Assembly (NCBI GenBank): GCA_009363875.1
Contig: CM018695.1
Coordinates: forward strand, 49,709,161-49,773,160
DNA: 64,000 nt
Direction of reading: 5' to 3'
DNA from: Mikania micrantha
Lineage: Eukaryota; Streptophyta; Magnoliopsida; Asterales; Asteraceae
Every line of letters begins with the position of its first letter. Positions within the stretch are counted from its first letter, which is position 1. The translations under genes were made by a program, and so were the position numbers. Of the stretch, positions 22,970 to 34,500 are shown piece by piece. The notes beneath the pieces are model-generated. The model was given only the letters and a program-made list of their open reading frames with translations, was not told where the DNA came from and did no database searches.

Positions 22970-23330
22970 TCGCTGGAAGGTTTGCTTCTCCCCTTGTGTG
23001 AATGTTTGTTACCTGTTTCTGTTATCCTCTTAATGTTAGTGAACCCATTTTCAAACGAGTTTCAGGCGAATGAGGCATCAAAACGAGCTATTTGTGCGAA
23101 TGAAGAAGCCATTCGTAGTAATAAATCATGACATTCGTTGCAGACACTCGAACGAGTGAATCCAACACGAATGAACAACTGAGCGAATGAGGGGGCGAAT
23201 GAGGGGGTACATTCGCATGAGGAATTGTGCGAATGAGAACCCATTCGCATGAATGAAGTAAGGGAATGACTCAAGTCGTTTGTGAGACTTCATTCGCACG
23301 AGCACAGTCCATTTGCATCAACGCTTCATT
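22970..23330. repeat. CGAATG/CATTCG motif array in B 3' LTR
   Basis: By eye, about six CGAATG and six CATTCG in 360 bp, often as GCGAATGAGG or CATTCGCATGA. Motifs in both orientations could pair as RNA. Comparable arrays lie in the LTRs of A and C. Confidence 0.75.
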
Positions 23331-24219
23331 CATCCCGGCAGACTTTCAAAATGACTAAGTGTTGGTCACAATAACTTGACAATCGGAAATGTTAGGAACG
23401 AACCCTAGTCAAAACTTTTGAAACAAACTGAGCAAACAATAACACAAATACACACCCACGGGAGACTATAGAAATGTTTGTAATTATAAAACTCCACTCA
23501 AAAGTATTAAACTGAACCGCAGGTGCGCAACCAAGGAGCGCCTTCGAGCAAGTAGTATGAAATCAATCAAGCATTGAACAATAGGTGAGTTGATAGCCCC
23601 ATTTATGAAACCCTTTTCAAAATATTTTTGGTGCTGAGAGCATGCAAATGTTTATCTAAAATACAAATTAGATATGATTTTGTATACGATTTTCTTGAAT
23701 TACCTTGAAAGTATTGTGGATAACAATTTTATGCATTTAACCAATAAGAGAGTGTTTCTTTTGCATACTCACAAAGACATGTGAACTTCTTTAGTACATA
23801 CACATTGGTAAGACCCTTCATCAATCATTTACCATTAGTTGACGGGTGACAACCGACGATAACATAGATAGTACTATTAGTCTGACTAACTTCCGACGCC
23901 GAGGTCGGTATGTTACGTGACAAAACAACTTCATCATCACTAGGATTAGGTCTGATTGACCAAATTAACAAGGGCAGCACAACGTTAGGTTTGGTAAATG
24001 GTCATGTGCATGATAGAATAGACAAGCACCCTCGAAAGAACCCCTCTGATTGTAATGAGGGTAAAGAGTTCAGAGAATGAATCTATGTTCAAGGAAAAAG
24101 GTGTAGTGCATAAGTATAGATATTTCAAATCCTTGTTAGGTATACAATCGTGAATCACCTAAGGCGTGGTTGGCTAGCGGCTGGGTCTTGTACCCTACGT
24201 ATGCTCTGTATATTATATA

Positions 24220-24251
24220 CATACACACACACACACACACACATATATATA
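24220..24251. repeat. AC/AT dinucleotide microsatellite
   Basis: ATACATACACACAC... followed by ATATATATA, inside the B 3' LTR. Confidence 0.9.
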
Positions 24252-24738
24252 CGACCTTAGCCGGTTCGGGAAAGTATATGTGACAGAGTGGTATCCTTGC
24301 TTATGTAGTAGACTAATTGACTTGGACCTGTTACCATTTGCAAGATTTTATTTTTATTATAAAACTATGAACTCACCAACATATTTGTTGACTACCTTTT
24401 TACATTTTTATCAGGGGACGAACGGGTATAATTAAGTTTCCGCTATGGTGCGTAGGTGACAGGGTGGAGACTCAGAATAGTGGACTTAGGAAGGCGTAGC
24501 TTTAGTGGACCAAGTGGCTAGAGGACCTTATTTTGATGAACCTTCATTTATGTTAAGACATAAATGTTGTAATTGAACAATTTTATGTCATCTTTTATAA
24601 TATATTATGATGAAATGACATGTAGAGTTTTCTTTTATATCATGTGCTGTGTATGCAATCTGAACATCCAGGTATCGCCCCCTGAGACTATTCTGCCTGG
24701 CGGAACGCCTATCCATCCCGTCGGCCTGGGGTGTAACA

Positions 24739-25607
24739 TCAATAATTAGTTATTATTTAATTTTTAAATTTAATATAGCAGTAAATTATGAAATAATTAA
24801 GGCTAATAAAACTATATTTTGTGTTAACAGAAATTATTAAATAAAAAATAAGTTGCTTATTATAGTTTTCCATATTTAAATTTTAAGAATTTTAAAAGTT
24901 TTTTAGCTTATTGTGCATGTTAATTTTTTAAATTGCTAAAGTGTTTTATACATAATTTAAATAATACAAAATGTTAAAGAATAATTACATGTGAAAATAG
25001 CATGATATGTAGACTTAATATTATATGTAATTTTATTAATTGTAAATATGAGGTCATTTGCTAAAAACAAAAAATGTTATTTTTTTAATTATTATAAAAA
25101 AACATAAAACAGATAGATTTATTATCAAGGCTTGTTTTATATTTTAAATAATGAAAAATTGAAGAAATTGTTTAATAATAAATTAATACAACTTTGAATA
25201 ATTTAGTTGTTATACTTATTTTTATAATAAATCAATAATATGTTATTGTTGTATTTTTAAATTTAAAATAATAGTAAATTAGGAGACAATTAATGCTAAT
25301 AAATTTGTGTTTAATTATAAAGAAAGTTTCAACTTTTATTGTGGTGATGACATGTGTACAATATTCCTATGTGACAATAGTTTTAGAGTGACACGTGGCA
25401 TGTAAATAATGTGTACATGCTAGTAAAAAGACATGTGACATTGAATTTACTCTTTTATTAGTAGTAAAATATTTTGTATTACATTACTTTAATTTACCGA
25501 TGTTAGAAACAAATTAAAATAATGTGTTGTGTTAATGTTTGTTACATTGATGTAAAACGGGATATGTGGGTTATGTATACTTCCATCCCCATATATATAT
25601 ATATATG
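24739..25607. other. AT-rich DNA without recognisable genes
   Basis: Poly-A/T-rich sequence with no ORF or family resemblance that I can support. An (AT)n run lies at about 25591-25606. Confidence 0.7.
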
Positions 25608-25982
25608 GTAATGTTCGAATAATAACTCACTTTTAAAGCATTAATCCGAAATAACCCGTCAAGATAAAGTTAAATATTGTTTTTTTAACATCATTGTAAG
25701 ACATCTACAACACTTTCTTCTTTTATGAGTTTGCGAAAATTCATCAATGTTTGAGGCGTAACACTGTTGTAAGTTTTTTACTTACAGCACTGTAACTGTT
25801 TTAGGCCTAAAACTTATAACGATGTTACGTCTCAAACGGTGATAAATTTTCGCAAACTCATAAAAGAAGACAGCATTGTAATTGTCTTACAATGATAATA
25901 AAAAAAAATCTAAGATTTTGCTTTATCTTGTTAAAGTTATATGCGTTAATGCTTTAAGAGTGAATTATTATTTGTTTACAGT
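25608..25982. mobile_element. Foldback element (long inverted-repeat MITE)
   Basis: About 375 bp that is almost entirely one inverted repeat. The left arm (ATAATAACTCACTTTTAAAG, GATAAAG, CATTGTAAGACA, TTTATGAGTTTGCGAAAATT, GTAACACTGTTGTAAGTTTT) reappears in order and reverse complement in the right arm. The short loop centres on about 25795. Arms differ at scattered bases and a few indels, so the element is not new. No ORF. Its RNA would form a near-continuous hairpin, a candidate small-RNA source. The superfamily cannot be told, because the target duplication is not clear among the flanking AT and GT repeats. Confidence 0.85.
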
Positions 25983-26062
25983 GTGTGTATATTTATAAAG
26001 CAGCCCCAAGTTACGTGTCAAACGTATCAAAGCATTATTATTTAAATATGATAATGACAATC

Positions 26063-26140
26063 TGCTACGTAGTGTGTAATGTTTGGCACATTCTATCATG
26101 ACACTATGCTACGTGGTGTGTAATATTTGGCACATTCATG
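26063..26140. repeat. Two tandem 44-bp copies
   Basis: TGCTACGTAGTGTGTAATGT at 26063 recurs as TGCTACGTGGTGTGTAATAT at 26107, both followed by TTGGCACATTC. Confidence 0.85.
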
Positions 26141-26675
26141 CACCAAGTTTTACAAATGCAACAAAAGGTTCTAATGTCGTTCTCATTCAGAATATTTTTT
26201 CTCATGTCTTTTGTTGTAATAGAAAACTTATTGTAGTGTTTGGTCGTACCTTCTTTTTCTAAGTTTGAAGATTTGGTTCTCCATTTTTTTAAAAGAATAT
26301 CATTAGTCTTATTAGATAGCATGTTTATCGGGTCAGATAAATGTTTATTTAGATTTGTAAATTTTTAGACTCTATCTAAATCCCAGAAAGACCCGAATAA
26401 GAAATATGTTTATCATGTCCAAATCCATCCAAATAACACGAATAAATGAAGTTTGTTCGGGTTGAATTCGGATATTTAATATGAATAAGCAAGATTTTGT
26501 ATCTTATCCATGCCGAATGTAAAAAATGGATATCCGACCGAATCTATTCGAATAAACCGAATAGACATAGATATACACTAACACAATCGCAAACATTTGA
26601 AAATTTAAGCTACATCTACACTTTCTTATAAAAGTTTTTAATCATAATGCTACTTCTTCACAAATGCTTATCTTA

Positions 26676-27197
26676 AGGGATGTTTGATAGCCTCTTAATA
26701 CATATGAACCAATCAGAAGCTAGAACTGTTTGTTTCACTAAAAAACAATTTAATTAGTCAACCAATCTCTTAACCATTAAGTTTTAAGTAGAATCTTAAT
26801 CATTCAGGTGTGTTAATGGCTTAATCTTTTTATTATAATAAATAAAAGTTTTCCTTTGCCACTTGTCAATTTTTGGTTAATTTAATTTATGAATTTCCCG
26901 TCTCTGTCTTCCATTAATGTCTTTATTTATTAAATAATGAAAATTGAATAATTCATTTAAAATAATAAAATTGTCTGTCTATAAATAAGTGAAAATAAAA
27001 TTAAAATAAAAAATGATCAAAAGTAAAAAAATAAAATAAAAAAGTAAAATAATAATAAAATATATAAATAGAAAATTAAAAACTAATATTTATTCATTCT
27101 ATGTAATAGGAGAAAAAAATCAACGATTTTAACAAATTATATAAATTAAACACATGTAATAAATGGGTACCTAGTATTTAATGAACCAAACATGCCT
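26676..27197. mobile_element. Tourist-like MITE (PIF/Harbinger type)
   Basis: 522 bp bounded by imperfect terminal inverted repeats, AGGGATGTTTGATAG on the left and AGGCATGTTTGGTTC as the reverse complement of the right end. Both ends are flanked by TTA (26673-26675 and 27198-27200), the 3-bp target duplication of PIF/Harbinger elements. AT-rich inside, no ORF, so it would have moved using a transposase made elsewhere. Confidence 0.7.
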
Positions 27198-27778
27198 TTA
27201 GATCATGTTCTTAAAAAGATGCAATCCTATCTTATTTGATTATCCCTAGTCACTTTGGGTATGCTTTATTCATCCCCTCCGTAACGACAGTTTTCACTAT
27301 TCTAACTAGTGGGCAATTTGCTTTCTTTTAACCTTCTCAAACAATTATAATCTTTTCACTCTTATCTTATCTGTTATATTATCCACTCCTAATTTACATT
27401 TAAAAACATCATTTGTTTATCATGTCTAACCTTAACCTTATGCGCCCACATGTTAACGTTGATATCCTCATCCTTGCTACCTTTAATTTTTATATATTTG
27501 TTTTCTTGATGGTGCGTCATTTAATTTTGTTAAGTATAAAATTATTGGTTGTGTTGCATCCCTATAAAATTTCCCTTTTAATATTAAAAAGTTCTTGTCA
27601 TACGGTACTCCTTAGGTCACCAACTTTGACGGAGATCTATTCTATATAACATAAACTGCATGAAATTATGACCAAACTCGACCATGAGAGTAAATGAAAG
27701 AATGAATATGAAATATCAGTTTTCAGTATTCAATTTTAAGTAGTGGATGCTTAGTTTTATTTTGAAAATAAAGTATAT

Positions 27779-28440
27779 GTGTAACATCTAGCCTCGTCTA
27801 CCACTAATATTGTTCGTTTTGGTCATTTGAATCTCACGGATTTGCTTTTGGTTACTTGAGTGAAAACTTACTAGGGAGGTCACCCCTCCTGGATTTGTTG
27901 TCACCAAAGCATGCTTGACTGTGGAGTTCTCTCATCCATAACCAATACACCCAAAACGCATTGGTAATACTAGAGGACGGACATTTCTAATGAATCAAGA
28001 ATCTATCATGTCCACGGTTAATGTGAGATTTTTCTATAGAGTACAATTACCCTTAGACTTATTATCCGCAATGAGGTTTGCCTCATCATCCCTTCAACGG
28101 ATGTGTGATTTGCCTAACGTGTCCTTCTAAACACCGCCGATGAGTCATCACCTTTGATGGGGTTAGACCCACCATATCGAATGACACATGAGTTGCTCTG
28201 ATAATATATGTAACATATGTCCTTGTCTACCACCAATATTGTTTGATTTATCCACTCGAAACTCACATAATTGTTTTTGGTTTTATCATACCCCAACTGA
28301 CCGTGGAATATGTCTGGACATTATTTATAATTGTTCAAAAGCTCTTGATGCTACTTGTAAAATTTGAATACGTTAAACAACCAGTTTATTATTACATTCA
28401 TACTAATAACATCCAATTACATAATAAAATCTAAAATAAA
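27779..28440 (-). mobile_element. Cassandra-like TRIM with a 5S rRNA-like LTR segment
   Basis: Two related copies start TGTAACAT at 27779 and 28209 and share GTCTACCACTAATATTGTT and CTCAC...TTGTTTTTGGTT. Just left of the second copy the plus strand reads GCTCTGATAATA (about 28194-28205), the reverse complement of a decayed TGGTATCAGAGC PBS. So the element points leftward and the right copy is the 5' LTR. The left copy holds a 60-bp 5S rRNA-like segment, the hallmark of Cassandra. The right copy has lost most of it. No ORF. The outer end on the right is uncertain. Confidence 0.6.
27871..27931 (-). other. 5S rRNA-derived segment in the Cassandra-like LTR
   Basis: The minus strand aligns without gaps to the middle of plant 5S rRNA as I remember it (AGAACTCCGCAGTTAAGC... 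and ...GGGTGACCTCC), about 75% by eye. Here it reads AGAACTCCACAGTCAAGCAT, and the end reads GGGGTGACCTCCCTAG. This part of 5S holds the internal Pol III promoter. The outer 5S arms are not recognisable, so it is not a 5S gene. Confidence 0.6.
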
Positions 28441-29660
28441 ATTAAGTCTAGTTTCTATTTTATCTAGGTCCATGATTCCTATATTTTCAACAAAGTCATC
28501 ACATAATCTTTTTATAAATATAAAATAAATTTGATCAATTATTTGTATAGTTGGTGAGAACTCTTACAAGTTTATGTGTGTGTGTATAAAGATGCATTCA
28601 TTAGTCTAAATAGAATTGAGTACAATAACATGCATTTATACAAGTTTACATATAGATATAAGCTATCAAAAGTCTCTCAAACAAATTTCAACAATTCTTT
28701 TTAATTAAGACGCATAAAGTTTTGAATTGAAACATGTATGTTACAAGTTTTCAATAGAAATATCGTCTCTTAAACAATTATCCATTCATAGCTTAAAAGA
28801 AAGTGTGTAACAAGTTTGTAATAGTGTATATTATCACCATTTTACACAATAACATAAGTCAATACGAATGAGGTATCTAACCATCTTTAGGTTACTAATG
28901 TACTTGATAAAGCATGCATGAATCATAGTTTAACATATATCACAACCAAAGTATAACACAAAACAATCAAATCTATCTAATTAGACTTAATAGTTTTGCA
29001 TCTATAATTTGAGTAGGATATAGAATTCAAGATCTTTGATATATGAACATGTGTAACAACCCTAAATTTACAAAACAAAAAAGAAAAGTATGAGAAAAAC
29101 TCACTGTTTGCTTTACTATCCAAGAATGTCTTGTTAGAGATTATGAAATAGAACGATTACATGTTACCCTAATGTTTTATATAAATATCAGGATTTAGAC
29201 TTAGTGAATCAATACATTTAGAATGTATGAGTTTACCTAAGTTTATTAGTTTGATAATAAAAATACTAAGAATAAATAAACTTTGAATGTTTAGTTTGAT
29301 CAATTCATTATAGTATATTGTAAGTAATATTTTTATGAATAATAAAAATATATTAGTATTATAAATTTCTCTAAATATATCTTAAAGAATTGTATACAAG
29401 TATTTTTCGTATAAAGCTTGAGTAATAGTTTAACTATTTCAAAATATTAAATTTTTTGAAGATAACATTTTTAGATTATATTCTTAATTTAAATATTAGT
29501 ATGATTTGTACTAGAAAATATTTTCTAACTAACTTCTTAGAATATATTTGTGTGTGTTTATGTGTATGTATGTATGTATCCTTTATAATGTTTTGGAATG
29601 AAAGTATGATTGTAATTACATTCTTTAGATTTCATAAAGTTTTATTTAAATAAAGTAATT
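28441..29660 (-). repeat. Second copy of the old LTR-like repeat
   Basis: 28500-29120 follows 840-1460 in the same order and orientation: TATTTGTATAGTTGGTGAGAA, then AAAGATGCA, CAAAAGTC, ATCACCATTT, AAGTCAATACGAATG, TATCTAAC, TTAGGTTACT and a TGTAACAACCCTAAA phrase. Many indels separate them. It is noncoding. Confidence 0.45.
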
Positions 29661-32219
29661 AATTTATAACTTTTCATAATTATATCTCTTATTTATCAAA
29701 TGAATTTTCTTGAAAATTTTATATAAGTTTTTTTTTTTTTGCAATGTATATAAGGTTTATCGACTTAATTTTTAACATTTTAATAACAAAATCCTAAAAT
29801 AACTCATGTTTATTTGCATAACATTTTAAACTTATACTTGTTTTACACGTAGTTAAAAATCTTTTAGCATACAAATAAAATCTAAGAATCAACCTTTTTT
29901 TAGTGGTATGCTGGTAAGATTAAGTTATAACTGAGTCAATTATAGTCGTGTGAAGCTGGTATGTGCCAATTAGGGCATGGTGATTAACATTTATCTATTT
30001 TATCGTGTTTTAGTTTGCATGCTTGCTTAATAATAAATTTTCAATTCAAAATTTCAAAGTTAGACAATAACAATAAAAGCAAGCTTTCAGTGTTTTTTCT
30101 AGTTTGAATTTTGGATGCTTAATGCAATGAAATGATTTATCTTTTAATAGCAGTAATCTAATTAACAAGATTTCAATGTAAATAAAGTAAACTTTCCAAA
30201 AAAAATAGGTTTCACGGTTTTTTTTATAACCATGTAAACCCACTTATGTGGTAAATTCCTGAGTCCCCCATATCTAACTAACCGAGAGCAACATGTGAGT
30301 AATGTGTTATCTATGTATTACAGAGTACCAATATTTTACGTTTTTTTACACTAGAAACTTATAAAGTCATAAATTTCTAGCCTAAAACTTATAAAATATT
30401 GGTTCCAACTCTTGCTAGCTCCCTAATATAAATAATATATTTAAAAAAGTTATAGTAATTATAAAAATGAGGAAAGTATATTCCTTAAAAACAAACGAAA
30501 ATAAGCAAATTTAATTAAAAAATTAAATTTTTACAACTTAAAAAAATTGGTTCATTAATTAACAAATTTTTTTTTTTTTTAAAAAAAGTGATACAATAAA
30601 GGTGATAAAAGGAATAAAGATAAACAAAGAAAATAGTTTTTTTTTATATTGATGGACATAAAACTATATTTTGGACATACTAAACAAATTAAGTAATAGT
30701 TATATTTTCTAAGTATACTTGCGCTATATTTAATGAGGGGCTTAATAAGTGTTTGATAACATGTCACGTAGCTTCATGTAAGAGAATTAAAGTGTTGGTT
30801 AGTGAGTGTGACCATGTGAGTAAAAAAGGTGAATAATGACAAGTTGTATTGGGTGAAAAGATGGAGGGTAATATAAGTATATTTTTTTATTATTTAAAAA
30901 ACTCATCAAAGCCCCAGACCATAGTCACTTAGGACGTGTATTGCCTTGGTCCCATCACGAGTGAAATTGTGAAAGGACTTGATGGAAAATGAAAAAAAAT
31001 ATCATGTCTAAGTCATCTCACATTATTACAAGTAGGTTCACGAGAATTTAAGAAAAAATTACATAAATTACCCTTTATATTAATTCATTTTATGGATGAC
31101 ATTCTTCTTTATAAATAAATACAAAAAAAACATTCATAACATGATAATTTATAATAAATTTCACCTTTTTTGTAAACAGACATTTGATAAATCAGTTAAG
31201 TCAGGGGCAAAATTGGTAATTTATCAATCTCCCCCCTTTACCTCCATCAAATCAGTTCAGGTTTTATGCAAATTTACTAAGAGTTCAATGATCTAGTTAT
31301 ATATTGAATTTAAAGAGTTTGAGTGTCTGTCTTTGCATTGATGAATGTTTGAAGGTTTATTAAAGAAGGGCCAGTGTATAAAAATGCTTTAGAAATAGCG
31401 GGATTAGTCAAAGCTGTAAAATTTTCTATTGTGGAATATCATCAATCATATTTGCAGATGGAGACATATTCAGTAAAGGTGACGTCCACAGATCCCAATA
31501 CGAAAGATGCTTCATTGATGTAAGCATAGCAACAATACTCATCAACTAAGTCAGACTAAAACTATGTTTCTAAGGAATAAGTGGCTATGCAAGTGCTTTC
31601 TTAATTTAGGGTTTTTATGTTTATTGCGCACAAGTGTAAACAAATTTTGGGGCTTTGCCTTTTGCGTTTCAGCCACATCGTTTTTTTTTCATCTGGTTGT
31701 GAAAAAAATAGGGAGATCAAGATTTGTTGGGAATTTTTTTTCTATCATAGCGTATTTTTTTGGGTTTGTATTTTTTGGGAACATTTATCACAGTCGATGT
31801 TTTTTATATTTCATTTTTTTCTATTTTCTAGATTAGATTTGGCAGGTGGTATTACTTAACTTCTATTGGATTTTGTCTAATGATTATGATGGATTCATGT
31901 TTTATACTTAGAGCATTGAAGGGAAAAGAATTCTGTAAACTTTTCCTGGTAATGTTTTTTTTTTCCTTCCATGTTTTGCTTTTGTAATTTCTATATGTTT
32001 ATTGATGACATATGTTTAGGTTGTATTTGACCCTCATTATCTATTATAAATTCTTCCCAGGTTTTATTTGTTGTTGTTACTTCCTCTGCTTGTGGTTTTG
32101 TGTTCAACTCTTATGCACGTTTTTTTCCTCTTTCCTTCTTCTATTTCCCTAGGTTAGATGATATCAAAATTTTATTTTGTTCATATCATTTTGATAGTCT
32201 AGTAGAAAGCAAAAGTCTG
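29661..32219. other. AT-rich DNA between repeats and Helitron
   Basis: No coding sequence or terminal repeats that I can support. Poly-A/T runs near 29730, 30190, 30570 and 31680. The Helitron's 5' TC end should lie somewhere here but I cannot place it. Confidence 0.6.
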
Positions 32220-32224
32220 TTGTA

Positions 32225-34500
32225 ATGCAACAAGATGGTGACAAGGCATCTTCATCTGCGGCTGTCTTCACGGGTGTGCAGTCGAATGCGCAGTTGATAT
32301 ATCAAAGTTCTCTTCTGGCATCAACCACACGTAGATCCCAAAGATACACTACATCTAGCGACATCCGAGCTGCCACTATTTTCAATCGATAGATAGATAA
32401 ATTATAATCTATTTACTGTTTGGATATCTATTCTGGTTATTACATAGATCTGGGAGATTATACAAATATCTGTGAATTTTACAGTGAGTTGTTTTGGTTT
32501 TCAAAGCGGTTGCTATCACATCCTCTTTATCGTCGACCAAAGTATGGCACGTGTTGTAAGGGTGGGAAAGTGTCATTGCAATATCCTTATACAGTGCCTG
32601 AAATCATTAAATATTTGTTCACAAATTCCACTTTTCTGGCTAATGTTAGAGCATATAATTCTATGTTATCAATGACCTCATTTGGTGCACATATAGATGC
32701 CTCAATTAACAATGGTGTAGGACCTTATGTCTTTAAGGTTTCGGGCCAAATATCACACTAGATAGGTTCTCTTTGTCCTTCTCCAGGGAATCCGCCAAGA
32801 TTCCTTCAATTGTACATTCATGATAGTGACAAAGAGGTGGCAAATAGGCTTCGTCAATTTCACGCGGGAGAGGATTCTCAAATCTGCCCTAATATTGTAT
32901 CTATTTTGGCGACAACGTTAGCAGATATTAAGGATTATGTTAACCTTTTCAAATCAGCAAAAGATCTTTGTTTGGGCACACCAATTCCTGATTTCACAAT
33001 AAAGTTATATAGCCACGCGCATGAAAAAAATTAGGCCCTTCCTTCATTTAGCACTCTTGGCGCTATAATCAATGATTCGGATTCATCTGTTGTTGACTTC
33101 GATGTTATTATTTGAAGCCAAGAAAACGTTTCATGAAGGATTAGTAAGCTTCACTTATCATATATGTCACTTCAATATCCTTTGCTTTTCCTTTACAGGG
33201 AATTAGGATGGAATCCATCCCTTCATTTGGTAGTAGATTCTTTGACACGAAATCTTAACCTAACAATGAATATGTTTTATTGTTACCAAATTCATGAAAG
33301 TTCTTGTCTTTACACACACATACTACATTCTACAAAACTTCTTCAGCAATATTTAGTAGATGCATATACCTGTATTGAGCAATGTAGACTTGATTTTATA
33401 CTTGCTAATCAGAATTTGTTTCATACCGGGTTTCTACATGGCATACATGATGCCATATCAAGAGGTGACACCAAAGGTCACCAAATTGGTAAGTGTACTA
33501 TCTTGTCGGCTTCGTTTACCAGAGGCCCCATGTATATGTATAAACATTACCAGGATGATCTAGTGATTTGTGGAGTTCATGGGAATCCAAAATAGCTTAT
33601 AGCATTCACATGTAATGTGAAATGGCCTGAGATCAGGCGTAAATTGGACCGCGTCCATTGTATAAGTCCTCAAGACAGACCTGGCATAGTTGCAAGGGTG
33701 TTCCAGATGAAGGTTGAATTACTTCTTAAGTTTTTAAGATCAAACAAACCTTTTGGCAAGGTTGTTGTAGGTGATACATTGTTGATGTCAATACATGATA
33801 AACATATCTTTCTTATTATATTCTTTTTTTAATATAATGTTATTTTTTCAGTTTATATACAGCTGAATTTCAAAAACGAGGTCTCCCTCACTGCCACATA
33901 ATACTTTGGGTTACCCCACCCAACTTGATTACTAGCCCCGTAGAGGTTGACTGATTTATCACTGCATAAACCCCCATTTACCATACTACATTAATATGTA
34001 AGAAAATGATCAAAATGTTGTTTCTAGATGATATTCATGATGATCAGAAACAAATGACACCATCAAAACTTCCAATTTTTGATTTCACTCATCAAACCCA
34101 CACCCGCAGCTGATCCAAAATTATTTAAATTTTTTAGTGAACACATGTTACATGGTCCATGCGGGTTGGCAATAATGAATTCGCCATGTATGTTGGATGG
34201 TGTTTTCTCTAAACATTTCCTAAAGCCATATGAATTTAATACAAGGTTTGATAGTGCAGGTGATATTCATTATAAAAGATCTGTAACTACCAATCATGTA
34301 ATAAAAGCTGGTATACTGTTAGATAATGGATATGTAGTCCCATATAGCAAGTGCCTTTCTATGCATTTCGTGGCTCATATTAATGTTGAATATTGCGGAT
34401 GGAGCATGCTTATCAAATACCTTTTCAAGTATATTTCAAAAGGAGCAGACAGAATACGTTTTAATGTAGCAAAATCAGATACCTCGCTCGATCTCTCATG
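32225..34500 (+). pseudogene. Helitron Rep domain, broken
   Basis: Fragments in several frames. From 32420: DLGDYTNICEFYSELFW, a CCKGGKVSL zinc-binding piece and RAYNSMLSMTSFGAHID. After a stop at 32759 the conserved text continues (PPRFLQLYIHDSDKEVANR). 33164-33595 has the AYTCIEQCRLDFI and GPMYMYKHYQDDLVICGVHG blocks. 33617 on carries NVKWPEIRRKLDR. The HUH metal site is visible near 33885 (LPHCHIILW). At 34079-34504 CGWSMLIKYLFKYISKGADR contains the YX3Y pair of nicking tyrosines. An unrelated AT-rich insertion and frame loss lie at about 33800-33850. Key residues survive but the protein cannot be made. Confidence 0.9.

Larger units (their letters stand above)
21394..24738 (+). repeat. Element B 3' LTR
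   Basis: About 3.35 kb from TGTGACAATTACG to GGGGTGTAACA. The last 80 bp (CTGCCTGGCGGAACGCC...CGGCCTGGGG) are a diverged match to the end of element C's LTR, showing common ancestry. Inside are GCGGTACGCGACGAG phrases (21608-21705), a CGAATG/CATTCG array (22970-23330) and an AC microsatellite. No ORF is credible. Confidence 0.75.

Noticed and set aside
27871..27931. A functional 5S rRNA gene
   Set aside because: Only about half of the 5S length is recognisable, about 75% similar, and it lies in an LTR-like repeat.
31564..31859. Two overlapping Phe-rich plus-strand ORFs
   Set aside because: Driven by T-rich sequence upstream of the Helitron; no recognisable domain.
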